Part shown: positions 23,601 through 31,556 of the stretch, piece after piece
Position numbering within the stretch: the first letter of the stretch is position 1
Layout of the letters: every line of letters begins with the position of its first letter
Origin: Bimastos eiseni
Lineage: Eukaryota > Annelida > Clitellata > Crassiclitellata > Lumbricidae
DNA: 64,000 nt
NCBI GenBank assembly: GCA_959347315.1
Contig: OY365806.1
Span: forward strand, 55,271,116-55,335,115
Direction of reading: 5' to 3'
Program-made: the position numbers and the translations under genes
The notes under the pieces: generated by a model
Told to the model about the DNA's origin: nothing
Seen by the model: the letters and a program-made list of their open reading frames with translations, nothing else
Databases searched by the model: none

Positions 23601-24314
23601 GCTAGTAATCTAGTCTGGAATGGACGAGTGTAGTCTGGAGTAAGGGTGCGAGCAGGAATGCGGAGCTGATGCAACTGATATGATGAATCACGGCATAGGA
23701 AAGTGCTAGCCAGACTTATTGGTCTTGGAAAATTTTGGAATTCCCGCGACCCATCTCACAATGACTAACGATAGAGTTAAAATTTAAGACTAGAGTAGAC
23801 TTACTCAGTCGAGAATACCGTAGTAACTATGCAGTGAAGAAGATAAAGTGAACAGTTCAATTCATGAATTTAACAGAGCCATTTTTAAACAGACCTAAAG
23901 CATGGCGACCCACTGGACAAGGTGCCGCGACCAACTTTTGGGTCACGACCCATAGTTTGAGAAACACTGGCAAACACGGTGAATGAGGAGCAAATGAGGA
24001 GCAAAGGAAAGCTATTAGTCCAACGTTACTCCAAGGAACAGCAATAATGGCGTCCATGAATGGCTGTTGAATGTTGATGTTGGCTGAAAACATGCAAATT
24101 GTTACCTTAAGATCTTCACCTGATGAAGAATTGTCAGCAGCAACAGGACAGTAGTCGTCTGTGTGCCTGCCACTGCTGTCATTGGAATCCATCCCGTCTT
24201 CTGTCCCATTTACCATTTCAACCAGAGCAACACTTAGGCTGACACGCAGGCAATAGACGTTGATGAAGCCAAGGAAACTCATAAACGTCAAAATTGAACG
24301 ACAGGAAGGAAATG
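4971..24314 (-). CDS. SLC17A5: Sialin-like SLC17 transporter (gene span, 10 exons)
   Basis: A member of the SLC17 anion/H+ carriers of the major facilitator superfamily. Known members move sialic acid, nitrate, glutamate or nucleotides across lysosomal, vesicular or plasma membranes. Ten exons join in phase to about 500 codons, the usual sialin length. Family landmarks in order are TM1 with [13 protein letters not shown], then [84 protein letters not shown] and a charged carboxy tail. [10 protein letters not shown] favours sialin over VGLUT. Potential N-glycosylation sites lie in the TM1-TM2 loop. The first exon, with the start codon, was not found and should lie above 24314. The tail holds two acidic dileucine-type motifs (ENKDLL and ESTRLI), which would suit endolysosomal targeting. 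SLC17 paralogues are numerous in invertebrates, so the exact orthologue is uncertain. Confidence 0.9.
5193..6883. other. Intron, no feature recognised
   Basis: AT-rich intronic sequence of the sialin-like gene. Its short open frames have no coding signature. Confidence 0.7.
6884..6969 (-). CDS. SLC17A5: Sialin-like gene, penultimate exon
   Basis: 86 bases (acceptor ATTTTAG, donor GAG|GTATGC). It encodes [20 protein letters not shown], the conserved TM11 stretch. Confidence 0.92.
6970..8637. other. Intron with a GA-rich imperfect repeat
   Basis: Mostly unremarkable. Around 8110-8240 there are imperfect repeats of GATTGAGG and GGGTAACTCAG units with a short (GA)n run. No coding signal. Confidence 0.6.
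8638..8793 (-). CDS. SLC17A5: Sialin-like gene, [16 protein letters not shown] exon
   Basis: 156 bases, phase 1 in and out (acceptor GATCAG, donor GCTG|GTTAGT). It contains [19 protein letters not shown] and [16 protein letters not shown], both SLC17 hallmarks. Confidence 0.93.
8955..9030 (-). repeat. LINE 3' tail fragment next to ATTC microsatellite
   Basis: The block TTTATATAGCACCTCTTCC followed by ATGCTCTCAGC is one of six degenerate copies in the window (8.97, 18.3, 30.3, 48.2, 61.2 and 62.7 kb). Each sits beside a short simple repeat, as expected for a LINE 3' end with a microsatellite tail. Confidence 0.5.
9281..9357. repeat. Small inverted-repeat element
   Basis: GACCCTTACC (9281-9290) and its exact inverse GGTAAGGGTC (9348-9357) flank about 57 bases. 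It could form a hairpin or be a miniature DNA element. No target duplication is clear. Confidence 0.45.
9525..9657 (-). CDS. SLC17A5: Sialin-like gene, [10 protein letters not shown] exon
   Basis: 44 codons plus one base (acceptor TATTACAG, donor ACTG|GTTTGA, a weak donor). It encodes [35 protein letters not shown] and the TRKLFNVTG start of the next helix. Confidence 0.9.
9658..11082. other. Intron with hAT-like end and an unassigned frame
   Basis: CAGAGGTGGGAAAACTACGG at 10211 closely resembles the CAGNGGTGGGCAAACT ends of hAT transposons. A minus-strand frame at 10358-10621 (87 codons, ending PFPITRDVA) lies next to it. It has no domain I recognise and may be transposon-derived. Confidence 0.4.
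11083..11232 (-). CDS. SLC17A5: Sialin-like gene, central exon with GC donor
   Basis: 50 codons (acceptor TTTTCTAG) starting [20 protein letters not shown] and ending [13 protein letters not shown]. The donor that joins to the next exon in phase is GTACAG|GCAAGA, again GC. The 8.4 kb intron upstream holds LINE copy 2. Confidence 0.88.
11233..12059. other. Intron, nothing recognised
   Basis: AT-rich intronic sequence between the central exon and the 3' end of LINE copy 2. No coding or repeat signal was identified. Confidence 0.6.
12265..14566 (-). pseudogene. LINE copy 2 ORF2: reverse transcriptase, RNase H, Cys/His tail
   Basis: A long open frame (12446-14566, 706 codons) covers the RT fingers and palm: [37 protein letters not shown], and LYADE where YADD is expected, so the second catalytic Asp is changed. 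RNase H follows: [38 protein letters not shown] frameshift near 12500 moves the end into another frame (12265-12582) carrying [18 protein letters not shown], a CX2CX7HX4C zinc motif usual at this place in I-type elements. The active-site change and the shift make it a dead copy. Confidence 0.9.
14759..16065 (-). pseudogene. LINE copy 2 ORF2: endonuclease part
   Basis: Apurinic/apyrimidinic-type endonuclease that nicks target DNA. The amino end has [18 protein letters not shown]. The next motif reads CIQKAWL where the family usually has CIQETWL, so the catalytic Glu is lost. Farther on come the [11 protein letters not shown] motif near 15600 and SDHSPI near 15370. The frame is interrupted between about 15530 and 15757. 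The last part, with Cys/His-poor basic helices, leads into the RT. Confidence 0.85.
16164..17363 (-). pseudogene. LINE copy 2 ORF1 (gag-like, frameshifted)
   Basis: Two overlapping frames. The upstream one (to 16862) carries NLPSVPKS and a compact domain ending [11 protein letters not shown]. The downstream one (16164-16865) carries [14 protein letters not shown] (CX2CX4HX4C), [13 protein letters not shown] and [15 protein letters not shown], then a Thr/Ala-rich tail. Comparison with copy 1 shows four bases missing near 16885 in this copy, which shifts the frame between the two halves. Gag-like ORF1 proteins bind the element RNA. Confidence 0.85.
17364..17587. other. Short unassigned stretch
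   Basis: Sequence 5' of LINE copy 2 with no match elsewhere in the window. Nothing recognised. Confidence 0.5.
17588..17660. repeat. Compound (CA)n(TA)n microsatellite
   Basis: About 40 bases of CA followed by about 33 bases of TA. Confidence 0.97.
17661..19582. mobile_element. Possible 1.9 kb inverted-repeat DNA element
   Basis: The left end reads GACGTCCACATCAATATATA, then TTAGTGTGGTCC. The right end, read inward on the other strand, gives GACATCCATATCAATATATA and, after a longer TA run, TTAGGGTGGTCC. The matching order on both sides suggests terminal inverted repeats. The interior is AT-rich with no transposase, so it would be a non-autonomous element; a Tc1/mariner-type origin is possible given the TA context. 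The interior also carries a LINE tail block at 18298-18345. Confidence 0.45.
18298..18345 (-). repeat. LINE 3' tail fragment
   Basis: The block TTTATATAGCGCCCTTCAAG then CATCTACTCAGGAGCT is the clearest match to the copy at 30.33 kb. It follows ATTCATTG-type short repeats. Confidence 0.55.
19630..19757 (-). CDS. SLC17A5: Sialin-like gene, [11 protein letters not shown] exon with GC donor
   Basis: 128 bases from acceptor TTTTAG|GG. It encodes TM6 and [20 protein letters not shown]. To stay in phase with the next exon it must end at GTGCAG|GCGAGT, a GC donor with otherwise good consensus; the nearby GT (A|GTATATG) gives the wrong phase. Confidence 0.85.
19758..20327. other. Intron, nothing recognised
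   Basis: AT-rich, with a short poly-C run near 20185. No repeat family or coding sequence was identified. Confidence 0.6.
20328..20423 (-). CDS. SLC17A5: Sialin-like gene, TM5 region exon
   Basis: 96 bases, phase 1 in and out. The acceptor GGTTCAG| gives [14 protein letters not shown]; the donor is TTTG|GTAAGG. It ends in WPSVFYVFG, as in sialin. Confidence 0.9.
20630..20830. repeat. GGAT/GGTC imperfect tandem repeat
   Basis: Imperfect units built on GGATGGATGGACTGATGGTC run through the intron for about 200 bases. Confidence 0.85.
20822..21120 (-). mobile_element. LINE reverse-transcriptase fragment
   Basis: The minus-strand translation gives [16 protein letters not shown], the RT motif 4 (normally [13 protein letters not shown]), then a frame with [10 protein letters not shown], corresponding to the HxYADD palm motif. 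It is a short CR1/L2-like relic in the intron. Confidence 0.7.
21298..21385 (-). CDS. SLC17A5: Sialin-like gene, [10 protein letters not shown] exon
   Basis: 29 codons plus one base (acceptor TTTCTTAG, donor GCGG|GTACAT). It encodes the SLC17 signature [20 protein letters not shown]; the His in this segment is conserved in the family. Confidence 0.92.
21440..22570 (+). mobile_element. CR1/L2-like LINE relic split by a satellite
   Basis: Plus-strand translation: [48 protein letters not shown], then DLELL and [15 protein letters not shown], the post-palm RT region. After the 25-bp array the sequence resumes with a carboxy end near 22345-22560 containing [12 protein letters not shown]. Stops and shifts are frequent. 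It lies in the opposite orientation to the host gene. Confidence 0.75.
21975..22345. repeat. 25-bp AT-rich tandem array
   Basis: About 14 copies of a 25-bp unit, TATCTATGTATATCTATATA followed by TAATA, with rare variants. It sits within the LINE relic, between its RT thumb region and carboxy end. Confidence 0.95.
22720..22790. mobile_element. Tiny piggyBac-type inverted-repeat element
   Basis: TTAA is present on both sides (22720-22723 and 22787-22790) of a 63-bp body starting CCCTTTAACGACCAGCA and ending TGCTGGTCATTAAAAGG. TTAA targets plus CCCTTT-like ends are the piggyBac pattern. Confidence 0.6.
22823..23056 (-). CDS. SLC17A5: Sialin-like gene, exon 3' of TM1 (TM2-TM4)
   Basis: 78 codons, phase 0 at both ends (acceptor TTGTTAG, donor GAG|GTTCGT). 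It starts [15 protein letters not shown] and includes the MFS loop [11 protein letters not shown] and the conserved RVLEGIGE, whose acidic residues are important for H+ coupling in SLC17 proteins. Confidence 0.92.
23438..23700 (-). mobile_element. LINE relic (RT carboxy region)
   Basis: The minus-strand frame includes [12 protein letters not shown], the LHWLP block found near the carboxy end of CR1/L2/Jockey reverse transcriptases, preceded on the protein by a degraded Ala/Leu-rich stretch. Confidence 0.55.
23930..23971 (-). repeat. hAT transposon end
   Basis: Read on the minus strand it starts CAGTGTTTCTCAAACTATGG and continues with GTCGTGACCC, matching the widespread hAT end CAGNG-TTCTCAAACT. 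The partner end was not located with confidence. Confidence 0.55.
24106..24314 (-). CDS. SLC17A5: Sialin-like gene, first recognised exon (TM1 and luminal loop)
   Basis: 69 full codons plus two bases of a split codon. The acceptor is TTTGCAG and the donor CTTAAG|GTAAC. It encodes [20 protein letters not shown], the TM1 Arg of LRVSLSVAL, and a Ser/Asp-rich loop with Asn-Gly-Thr, Asn-Asp-Ser and Asn-Ser-Ser sites typical of the glycosylated first luminal loop. Confidence 0.88.
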
Positions 24315-26951
24315 CTGCAAATACAAGCGGAAACATGTTTATGACTAATAAAATATGAGACTTGATCAAAGATAATCAGGGCATCAGCATAAATCTACTT
24401 CCTACTCAACTAGACCACAGTATTGCAGCATCAGCCATCTAATTTATAAGTTTAGTTGAATTAGTTTCATTCCTATTTTACACAGACTGGCAGAAGGATG
24501 TAAAAGTTACAAGTAGTTAATTGTTTACTTTTAGTCCATGTATTAAATTTACTGATCTGAGACACAATTTTATGCTGAAAAAAGCACATGATGAGTCAAG
24601 AAAGGGATGACATTATTAGGAAATCAGTAACCTGAAGAGAATGTGGGTCTTCTAGTACCTTGGCCCATCATCGTCGTCGTTGTCATCGTCATCATCATCA
24701 ACAGCATGCCCTCCGGAGGAGAGTAGCCGTTTCCTCGGTTCGCTGCCAACTGATCTTCTCTTGTGTTCTCGCCCAGCCTGCATTGAGACCGAGGTTCATT
24801 GACCCGCGGAACAAGCGACGGTGTAGCCCCGGAGGAGCGTAGTCGTTTCCACTGCTCGCGGTCAACCGATTCTCTTCTGAGTCCTTGCCCGAATTTCCCA
24901 GATAAACGCAAGGTAGTCAGTGACCCCCCCCCCCCACAATGTGCCGACCGCTGCGCCCTTATTCGCCCTCAGGACCGTTGCCTAAAGCACTAGTGTCAGA
25001 TCTTCTGCTCCCTTGGCCGTTTGGGTCTTCACCCTGTAACCCCGGGCGGGGGGGGGCCTTTATACCCTGGGCCACTGGGTCCCCGGCAGGATTTACTTAC
25101 TGCATCCACCCAACGAGGATGCACTCGCCGAAATTTACTCTGGAATATGCAATTATGATCAAGACGCTTTGTGCATCCAGGGCTGAAGGCAAGAAACAGC
25201 AGAAGTCCTACTTCTGGGCAAAGAAATGCAAACTCAAAGGACCAAGTGATGATAGGTCTTAACAGTAAGCAAATTCCGATTATACTCTAACTTACATAAA
25301 TTCAATTTTTTTACATTTACACCAATTCGAAACTAATGTGCTGCTCCACATGGAGCCATGCAGTAATTTCTGAACAGGTATGATTAGAATGAGAAGAATT
25401 TGTATTAACCCTATCTAATCCACTCTTAACTCATTTCCACATCGACAAATTTGCTTTGTCCTATAATATACGGCGACAATTAGAGTTGGCCACGGATCCA
25501 ACTTTCATGACCAGACTCATCCAAAATGGACCAGACCTGATCCAACCCTACCCAGCTTCTGCTGCAAAATATCTGACCCAAAACGACCCGTGAAGTGCTG
25601 GCAATCCGACCCACCCGTCGACCAATTATACTAATATTATTTTTCGTCAAACTCTAATGTCGTAAAAATGCTACACAGTCAGACTGTGATAGAGAATGAT
25701 AATATTGATATTTAAGACTCCTAGTTATAATATGTATTAGAGAAGATTAGGCCTACACTTTGTTCCATATATTTCATCCTGAACTTACATTCTCCGTAAT
25801 TTCATCCAAAGCAATTACCGATATTACTTGGTACGTATAAAAGAGCCCGTCCGGGCTGCATGCCCCAGCGTTGCATCCCTAGCTAACTCACACGCTTGTG
25901 AACTATCCGTTGACCTTTCTCGGCTTTTTTCATACATTAATGGTCAATTATTCCAAACGAAATTTTGAAGGAACAAATCCGGTATTGCCCTAAATCATCG
26001 CTTTGAATCCTTCGTCATATTCATGTAAGCTGATAAGCTGATGGTAATTGATTGACACCAGGGTATGACGTGGAACGCGGTTACATCCCGATGGCGGCTT
26101 ATTAAAGAGATTTTAATCTCGGACTTTGAGATGTTTGGCGTCAATTCAAACGGCGATCATTGGTGAAGATATCACGCACTAAGCCCAGAATGCAAAATTT
26201 GGTGGGTCGAGGTTATAAATTATATGGCTACTCAACGACAACAACGATTATGTCGTGCTCTGTTCTGCCATTATCTTTCTCTTTCTACGTATCAAGCTCT
26301 CTATTTTTCTCCTTCTTCATATACGCCACATAAATATCACGTCTCATTCCACAAACGAGGAACGATTTACCGGTGGCATATACGTGGTCGCTGAAACACA
26401 CAGAGAAGTCACATGATACAATGTAATTGCATACGAATGCGTGTTGCTGTTGCAGTGCCGGTGATAGGCGATACTTCGATTAAGCTGCAACTTGACGGAT
26501 GCTCCACTTCTTCCCACACTGTCTCCCGAACTGAACTGTTCTCTATTCCACCTCGCGACATTTTCCTCGCCAAAAGGTATTTCGTAAATGAATACCTTAA
26601 GACCTTTTTAACTAAACAGAGTGTGAACAATCGAACTTAGATTTTGAATATGTGTAAGGGGCGGATTGTATCATAAGGCCGACGATAACGTAGGCCTAAA
26701 CATACGCTCAAGTGCATGAGCCGCCAATGAAAAGAGGATTCGAATGGAAAGTGTTTCCAGAGATCGAATAGTGTGACGAAATCATAAGGACACCCAGACA
26801 GCCTGACTCGTCCGACCACAGAGCGGCAGACGAGGCGAACTGAAGAAATACTAGTGGCGTTGGATTCTCGTGGGCTCCCTTCAACTATCCCTCACATGAA
26901 GAGATGCGTGTGCGATTCCGTCCTCCTTCGTCTAGCCTATAGCTGTCACCC
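24315..26951. other. Stretch 5' of the sialin-like exons; no gene recognised
   Basis: The missing first exon of the sialin-like gene may lie here, but no credible one was seen. 24650-25110 is GC-rich with a short CAT/CGT run (24670-24715), a repeated CCGGAGGAG...GTAGTCGTTTCC pattern and poly-C/poly-G runs. The minus strand there shows DREQWKRLRSS, a motif seen at the end of some retrotransposon polymerases. 25490-25620 carries GACCCGACC-like imperfect repeats. The rest is plain. Confidence 0.4.
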
Positions 26952-27879
26952 CAGAGGCGTAGCTAGGGGCAAACGGGAACACGTGTCCCCGGACGCCGAG
27001 TTGGAGGGGGCGCCAAAATGAGGATTAAAACTATTATTTTTTATTTCGAAACAAACTAATTCATCCCAAAAAAGTTAGTAAGATTACATTTTGGCGTCCC
27101 CAAAATCCTCACTACAAACAGGTTGTCGTGCATGATTTTGGCGCCCATAAAATCAGCGATGGACACCAACTACTTGACTAGTAGTTAAAACTACTTCCTA
27201 GCTACTTTCAAAATATGTAGTTATAACTGCTATTTAACTATTTTTGATGACAAGTAGTAATAACTACATATGTAACTATCACATAAGTACTTAACTACTT
27301 TTATAACTACTTTGCTAATGTTGTCATGGTGCATTGATAGTCACCAAGCAGTATACAAATTTATTGTCAGTATTAATTGCTGATGTTCATCATAAGTAAT
27401 ACAAATGATCAGAAACACAATGACATATCTAATTGTAAACTAACAAGGACTAGACACCCTTATTAGAGAACAGTTTTAGCAGTAACATATATGCTAACTT
27501 GTTACAACTACAAAAATGTCTAGCCTACCAAACCTAGAATGATCCTGTGGGGCACCAAATAACCATGCCTGGAAAATGGTTCCCTATGCTCTATAAAATA
27601 TCACTGTATATCTCACCTTTTGCTGTCTGCATCGACTGCTTCTTGAATTCCTCGGCCTGGTCTATCCAGCCTGTGTCCAGTGTCTTACCGTTGTCTCTTT
27701 CTCTGTATGTCTGTCTGTCTCTCTCACCCATCATTCTTGACTCAACTTGACTCGCTTTACTTTAGTTCTTATCCCTCAACAATCTCCAGGTATGCCATTG
27801 TAACGGTTCAGGGGTACGCCTACCTGGTGTCGGCCTGCTGTAGTGTCTACCTGCTGTGTACACCTGTCTACTGTGTTCT

Positions 27880-28135
27880 TTCTACTGTGGTATACTGCTG
27901 TATACGCTTATCTACTATCTACTGTATACTATCTACTGTAGATATCTACTATCTACTGTATCCTATCTACTGTGTATTATCTACTATCTACTGTAGATAT
28001 CTACTATCTACTGTACCCTATCTACTGTAGTCTATCTACTACCTACTGTGTAGTCTCTACTGTCTACTGTCTCCTATCTACTGTGTAGTCTCTACTGTCT
28101 ACTGTCTCCTATCTACTGTGTATCATCTACCATCT
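27880..28135. repeat. TCTACTGT-type tandem repeat
   Basis: Irregular repetition of CTATCTACTGT, TAGTCTCTACTG and TATCTACTA units inside the hAT-like element. It is followed at 28160-28360 by CGTCGT-rich sequence. Confidence 0.85.
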
Positions 28136-28407
28136 ACAGCAAATTAGTATAAAAGGAGTTCGCCTGGAAGATCGTGGTCGTATGATCGTAGTCGTCGTAT
28201 GATCGTGGTCGTCGCCTGGGAATCGTCGTCGTCGTCTGGAGATCGTCATCGGGGAGCCTTGTAGATTCGGCTTCGGCTTTGCATTCTCGGCGCCTAGGAA
28301 GCACGAAGAGTCGTCGTGGCTGGCGATAGTCGTCGTGGATATAGTCGTCGTAGATTTGCGATAGTCGCCGTCAGCCATTGACGTAGCATAATAGTCGCCG
28401 TCAGCCA

Positions 28408-28800
28408 TTGACGCAGCGTTGCAATTACTCGTTAGTTATCGACGTAAAGCGTATTGAGGGAGTGAGATACGGACTGTTTCCGAATGGGCGCTACAGAAGT
28501 ATTGTTTTCCGTTGTACATTAAAAGAGGATTATCGAACAAGCGTGTCTTATTCCAAGCGTCATCCAGAAAGGAGCAATTTAAACCTTAAATGGTTAGTCT
28601 TCAGCAAACCACTGAAGCCTTACTCAGCGGACTGCAACTCGAACTACCCCCATATCGGACGGGGCTGCAAGTCGTCATCCTGGTCACTGTCGAATAGGCC
28701 CCGTTCCGTTACACCATTAAACAGGCATAATGCCTTAGGCTTGCTCTATAGTTCTGAGAGAAACCCACTTCCTCACAATAGTATGGGCCAATTTGAATGA
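28408..28800. other. Unassigned open frame inside the hAT-like element
   Basis: A plus-strand frame of 130 codons begins next to GC-rich CGTCGT repeats. Its composition is ordinary but I see no domain. It could be part of another insertion within the hAT-like element. Not called as a gene. Confidence 0.2.
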
Positions 28801-29150
28801 AACAATTACATAGCGAATTTACTCATGAGACTATAATGGACAATGTCCATGTTTGTTGTGAAGTAACAGAAATTCCTGTAAGATGGAATTAGTAAATAGG
28901 AAAAAATGTAGTTAATGTTAAATATTATAGTTAACTTAAAACTACTTGATAAAAGTAGTTACAACTATCTCTTTAACTATATACTTCTTAAAAACTAGTT
29001 ATAACTACTAGGCAACTACTTCTGTAGTAGTTATAACTACTAGTTAATAACTACAGTAGTTAAAAGTGCCCATCATTGCCTAAAAACCTCATTACAAACA
29101 AGTTGTCACACATAATTTTGGCGCCCCCGTGTCCCACTGATCTGTCATCA

Positions 29151-30267
29151 CTAATGGCCCGTAAGAGGCGTCATAATATCATATCACACTTTCAAATCAA
29201 TTGCAAACTGTGATCTGTCCTACAGCAAATTGAAGCTAATTTGATCGTATTTGCAGCTTCAATGGGACAAGATCGTCTCAGCGATCCTGTTCTTCTAAGC
29301 ATCGAACGAGAAACATGGGATAACGTCATTGACCAATTTGCGACAGTTAAATAAAAAAATCAATTTTTTACAGACTGTCTATGACAGTCATGCATAAATG
29401 GCCCTTAAATATATTTGAAAAATGTGAAATAACCAAGAAAGGGGGCCGTCCATAAAATTTGTCACGCAATTATGGACCAATTTTAACCCTCTTCGGGTCC
29501 TCCTCCTCGTCACACGTCGTGACAAAAGTCATAACCTTTGAAATATGACTCCACATCGCTTTGCACCACCCAAAAGACAGATGTTCAGGATGTTATATGC
29601 ACATTTTCTTATAACTATCACTCAAAAAGTAATTATAACTATACAAATACTTAAAACTAGGATAGTAGAACGATGATGAAATGGAGAAAGTTGAATTGTT
29701 ACACTCATTATGCATTCCACAAGATCAGAAGCTCTGGTAGAATAATTGCATTTTAAAAAAGTGATATAAATAACAACTTGAAATAAACCAAACTTTAGCC
29801 TATGCTTCTCCATTCTCGCAAGGAGTAGCAAAATGCTCCTTCGTATAATAAATGCGAGAGCTTGGTCCTCATCTTCCCGTTCAATAGATATTGCCATTCG
29901 GATCCAGCTATTCTTCATCGATCAAATCCACACTAAATCATTAGTCCCAACGTGCGGCGTCTCTCGATCTGTGGTTTGTGCGTTTTGGCGGTATAATTGA
30001 TTTCTGCCTGTGTGCTACAAAATGGCTGCCAGACAAAACCCCAAAATTGCGTTCGCCCCAATTGCTGCTGCCACGCGACACCCGGTGTTGGATCCAAATG
30101 ACGTCCCTGGTCTTAACAAACAAACTACAGCTAGTAGGTGAAAAAATACGACAATAGATGCAACAAAGAATTAGTTGATGTAGGTTATCTGCATTTATTT
30201 ATTTACTTACTTATTTATAATATTGACGAACATGTTATCTATGCTTAACAAACGTTGGCACACACAC
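29151..30267. other. Intergenic stretch with a GGGCCGTCCAT element end
   Basis: At 29443 GGGCCGTCCATAAAATTTGT matches the left end of the element at 41285. The remainder has further AGTAATTATAACTA pieces near 29620 resembling the hAT-like subterminal repeats. No gene. Confidence 0.5.
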
Positions 30268-30272
30268 ACATG

Positions 30273-30324
<52 letters not shown>
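30268..30324. repeat. (TA)n microsatellite
   Basis: About 50 bases of TA next to the LINE 3' tail that follows. Confidence 0.97.
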
Positions 30325-30325
<1 letters not shown>

Positions 30326-30735
30326 CAGCAGTTTTATATAGCGCCCCTTCAAGGTATTCTACTCAGAAGCGCTCCCAGCCCAACCACGGTCAAACAGAAC
30401 AGTCTTAAGGCCAGAGAAAAACAGAGCAGTTTGGCCTATTGGTGTAGGCGCAATGCTACTGGAAGGCCATTCCAGGTCACCGGGCCAGCCAGTGAGAAAG
30501 CACGGCGCTGTGGGATAGCAGTCCTCGCACGGGGGACAAGCAACTCCGCTTGCGCAGCAGAGCGCAACAAACCACGGCGTCCAACAGTGGCAGTTTGGCA
30601 GCGGAGTTCAATGGGGTAGAGGGGCGCCAGGCCCTCCATGCAGCGCCGTACCAGCGCAGAGACACAGTAGGCAATGCGCTGTGGGTAAGGGAGCCAGCGC
30701 AGTACGTCGAGAATGGATCTCCTATATATATATAA
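30325..30735 (-). mobile_element. LINE 3' end: RT carboxy terminus plus 3' tail
   Basis: The minus-strand frame reads CMEGLAPLYPIEL, LLVPRARTAIPQRRAFSLAG and PVTWNGLPVALR, the standard last blocks of CR1/L2-like reverse transcriptases. It then runs into the tail with AGCGCTTCTGAGTAGAATAC, CTTGAAGGGGCGCTATATAA and the (TA)n. This copy links the six short tail fragments in the window to a LINE family. Confidence 0.75.
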
Positions 30736-31456
30736 TTGGGTACATGTGGCGTAGACTCGCGTCTAAATGCGCCAACGCATACGCCATCCCGCATGTCAGG
30801 CCGCACCTAACCCCAAAACAACTAGGGGTCGGCGTTTACGGAGGCACCGTGTTTCCATGCTCGTCACAGTGGACGAACTCATCCCTGACTTTATCCCTGA
30901 CTTATCCGCCTAATGCGCCTGTTGCTGTCTTTACTACGCTGAGGCGACATCTCTGAAGTTCAACAGATTTACGATACTTTCCCAAGCAGGTTCGCAACAG
31001 GACGACCCCTTAATTGGGACCTCTACTGTTTTACTTACCGCTACAACCAATCCTTGATCGCTCGCTGTCGCCATTGGCCTTTGGATATCTCGACGACCTC
31101 AACTATGGTTGGAATCCTAAGGTGTGGAGGCGGATGTTAGCTCGATCGAAGAAGGATGAATGCACATAGGCCTCGCACTCAACCGTGATAAATGCGAAAT
31201 CATTGCTTCAAATATCGACATCAACGAAGTTAGTCATGGCTCCCTAGGACAGTTCGTCCGGGTCAATCGATCGTCGGCAGTGCTCCTAGGAGCTCCATTC
31301 TCGACGTCGGAGGTCCTGCTTTCAGCCATCGACGCCTGCGTGAACGACCTTGGGCTGCGCTCGAAAGGTTGGAGCTCATCGCCAGACAAGACGCTCTTCT
31401 GATACTCAGACATTCGCTCGGCTCGCCCAAACTGGTGCACTTACTGAAATGCACCC
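30736..31456 (+). pseudogene. YLDD reverse-transcriptase element, segment 1
   Basis: Plus-strand RT with several frameshifts. Blocks are LASKCANAYAIPHVRPHLTP, KQLGVGVYGG, a FAT.GRPL-like piece, GPLLFYLPLQPIL (motif 4 region), FGYLDD (31083-31097, catalytic motif with Leu, unlike the YADD of most LINEs), GLALNRDKCEII, AVLLGAPF and LRHSLGSPKLVHLLKCTLL. It stops at the solo-LTR insertion. The 5' part of the element is missing. I place it in a broad animal RT family that shares GLxLNxxKCEII, LLGAPL and SxPKLxHLL blocks, but cannot name the clade. Confidence 0.75.
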
Positions 31457-31556
31457 TGTTGTGGAATCGACGACGATTATTTTATTAATGTATTGTAACT
31501 ATGTAACATTTAACTATTATTCGTCGCTTGGAACACGCAAGATAGGATATTTAAAT

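Larger units (their letters stand above)
27154..29078. mobile_element. hAT-like non-autonomous element
   Basis: The left end is CAGCGATGGACACCAACTAC; the right end on the other strand is CAATGATGGGCACTTTTAAC. Both are followed inward by many AGTAGTTATAACTACT-type palindromic subterminal repeats. The flanking 8-mers CATAAAAT and CCTAAAAA agree at six of eight places, as for an aged hAT target duplication. No transposase was found inside. Confidence 0.6.
26952..29150. mobile_element. Outer DNA element interrupted by a hAT-like element
   Basis: The left end CAGAGGCGTAGCTAGGGG is a recurrent class II transposon end. The body has CCTCACTACAAACAGGTTGTC (ending near 27140) followed by GATTTTGGCGCCC. 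After the inner element (27154-29078) a parallel stretch reads CCTCATTACAAACAAGTTGTC-like sequence then AATTTTGGCGCCC. The two flanks are therefore related pieces. The right end is unclear. Confidence 0.4.

Noticed and set aside
24939..25262. 107-codon Pro/Cys-rich plus frame
   Set aside because: In a GC-rich repeated stretch with poly-C and poly-G runs; no recognisable domain or splice logic.
27548..28767. Possible solo LTR (TGTGGGG ... CCTCACA) inside the hAT-like element
   Set aside because: Ends look LTR-like but the flanking bases do not give a target duplication.
28408..28800. 130-codon plus frame as a host gene
   Set aside because: No domain, lies in a transposon between low-complexity blocks; left unassigned.
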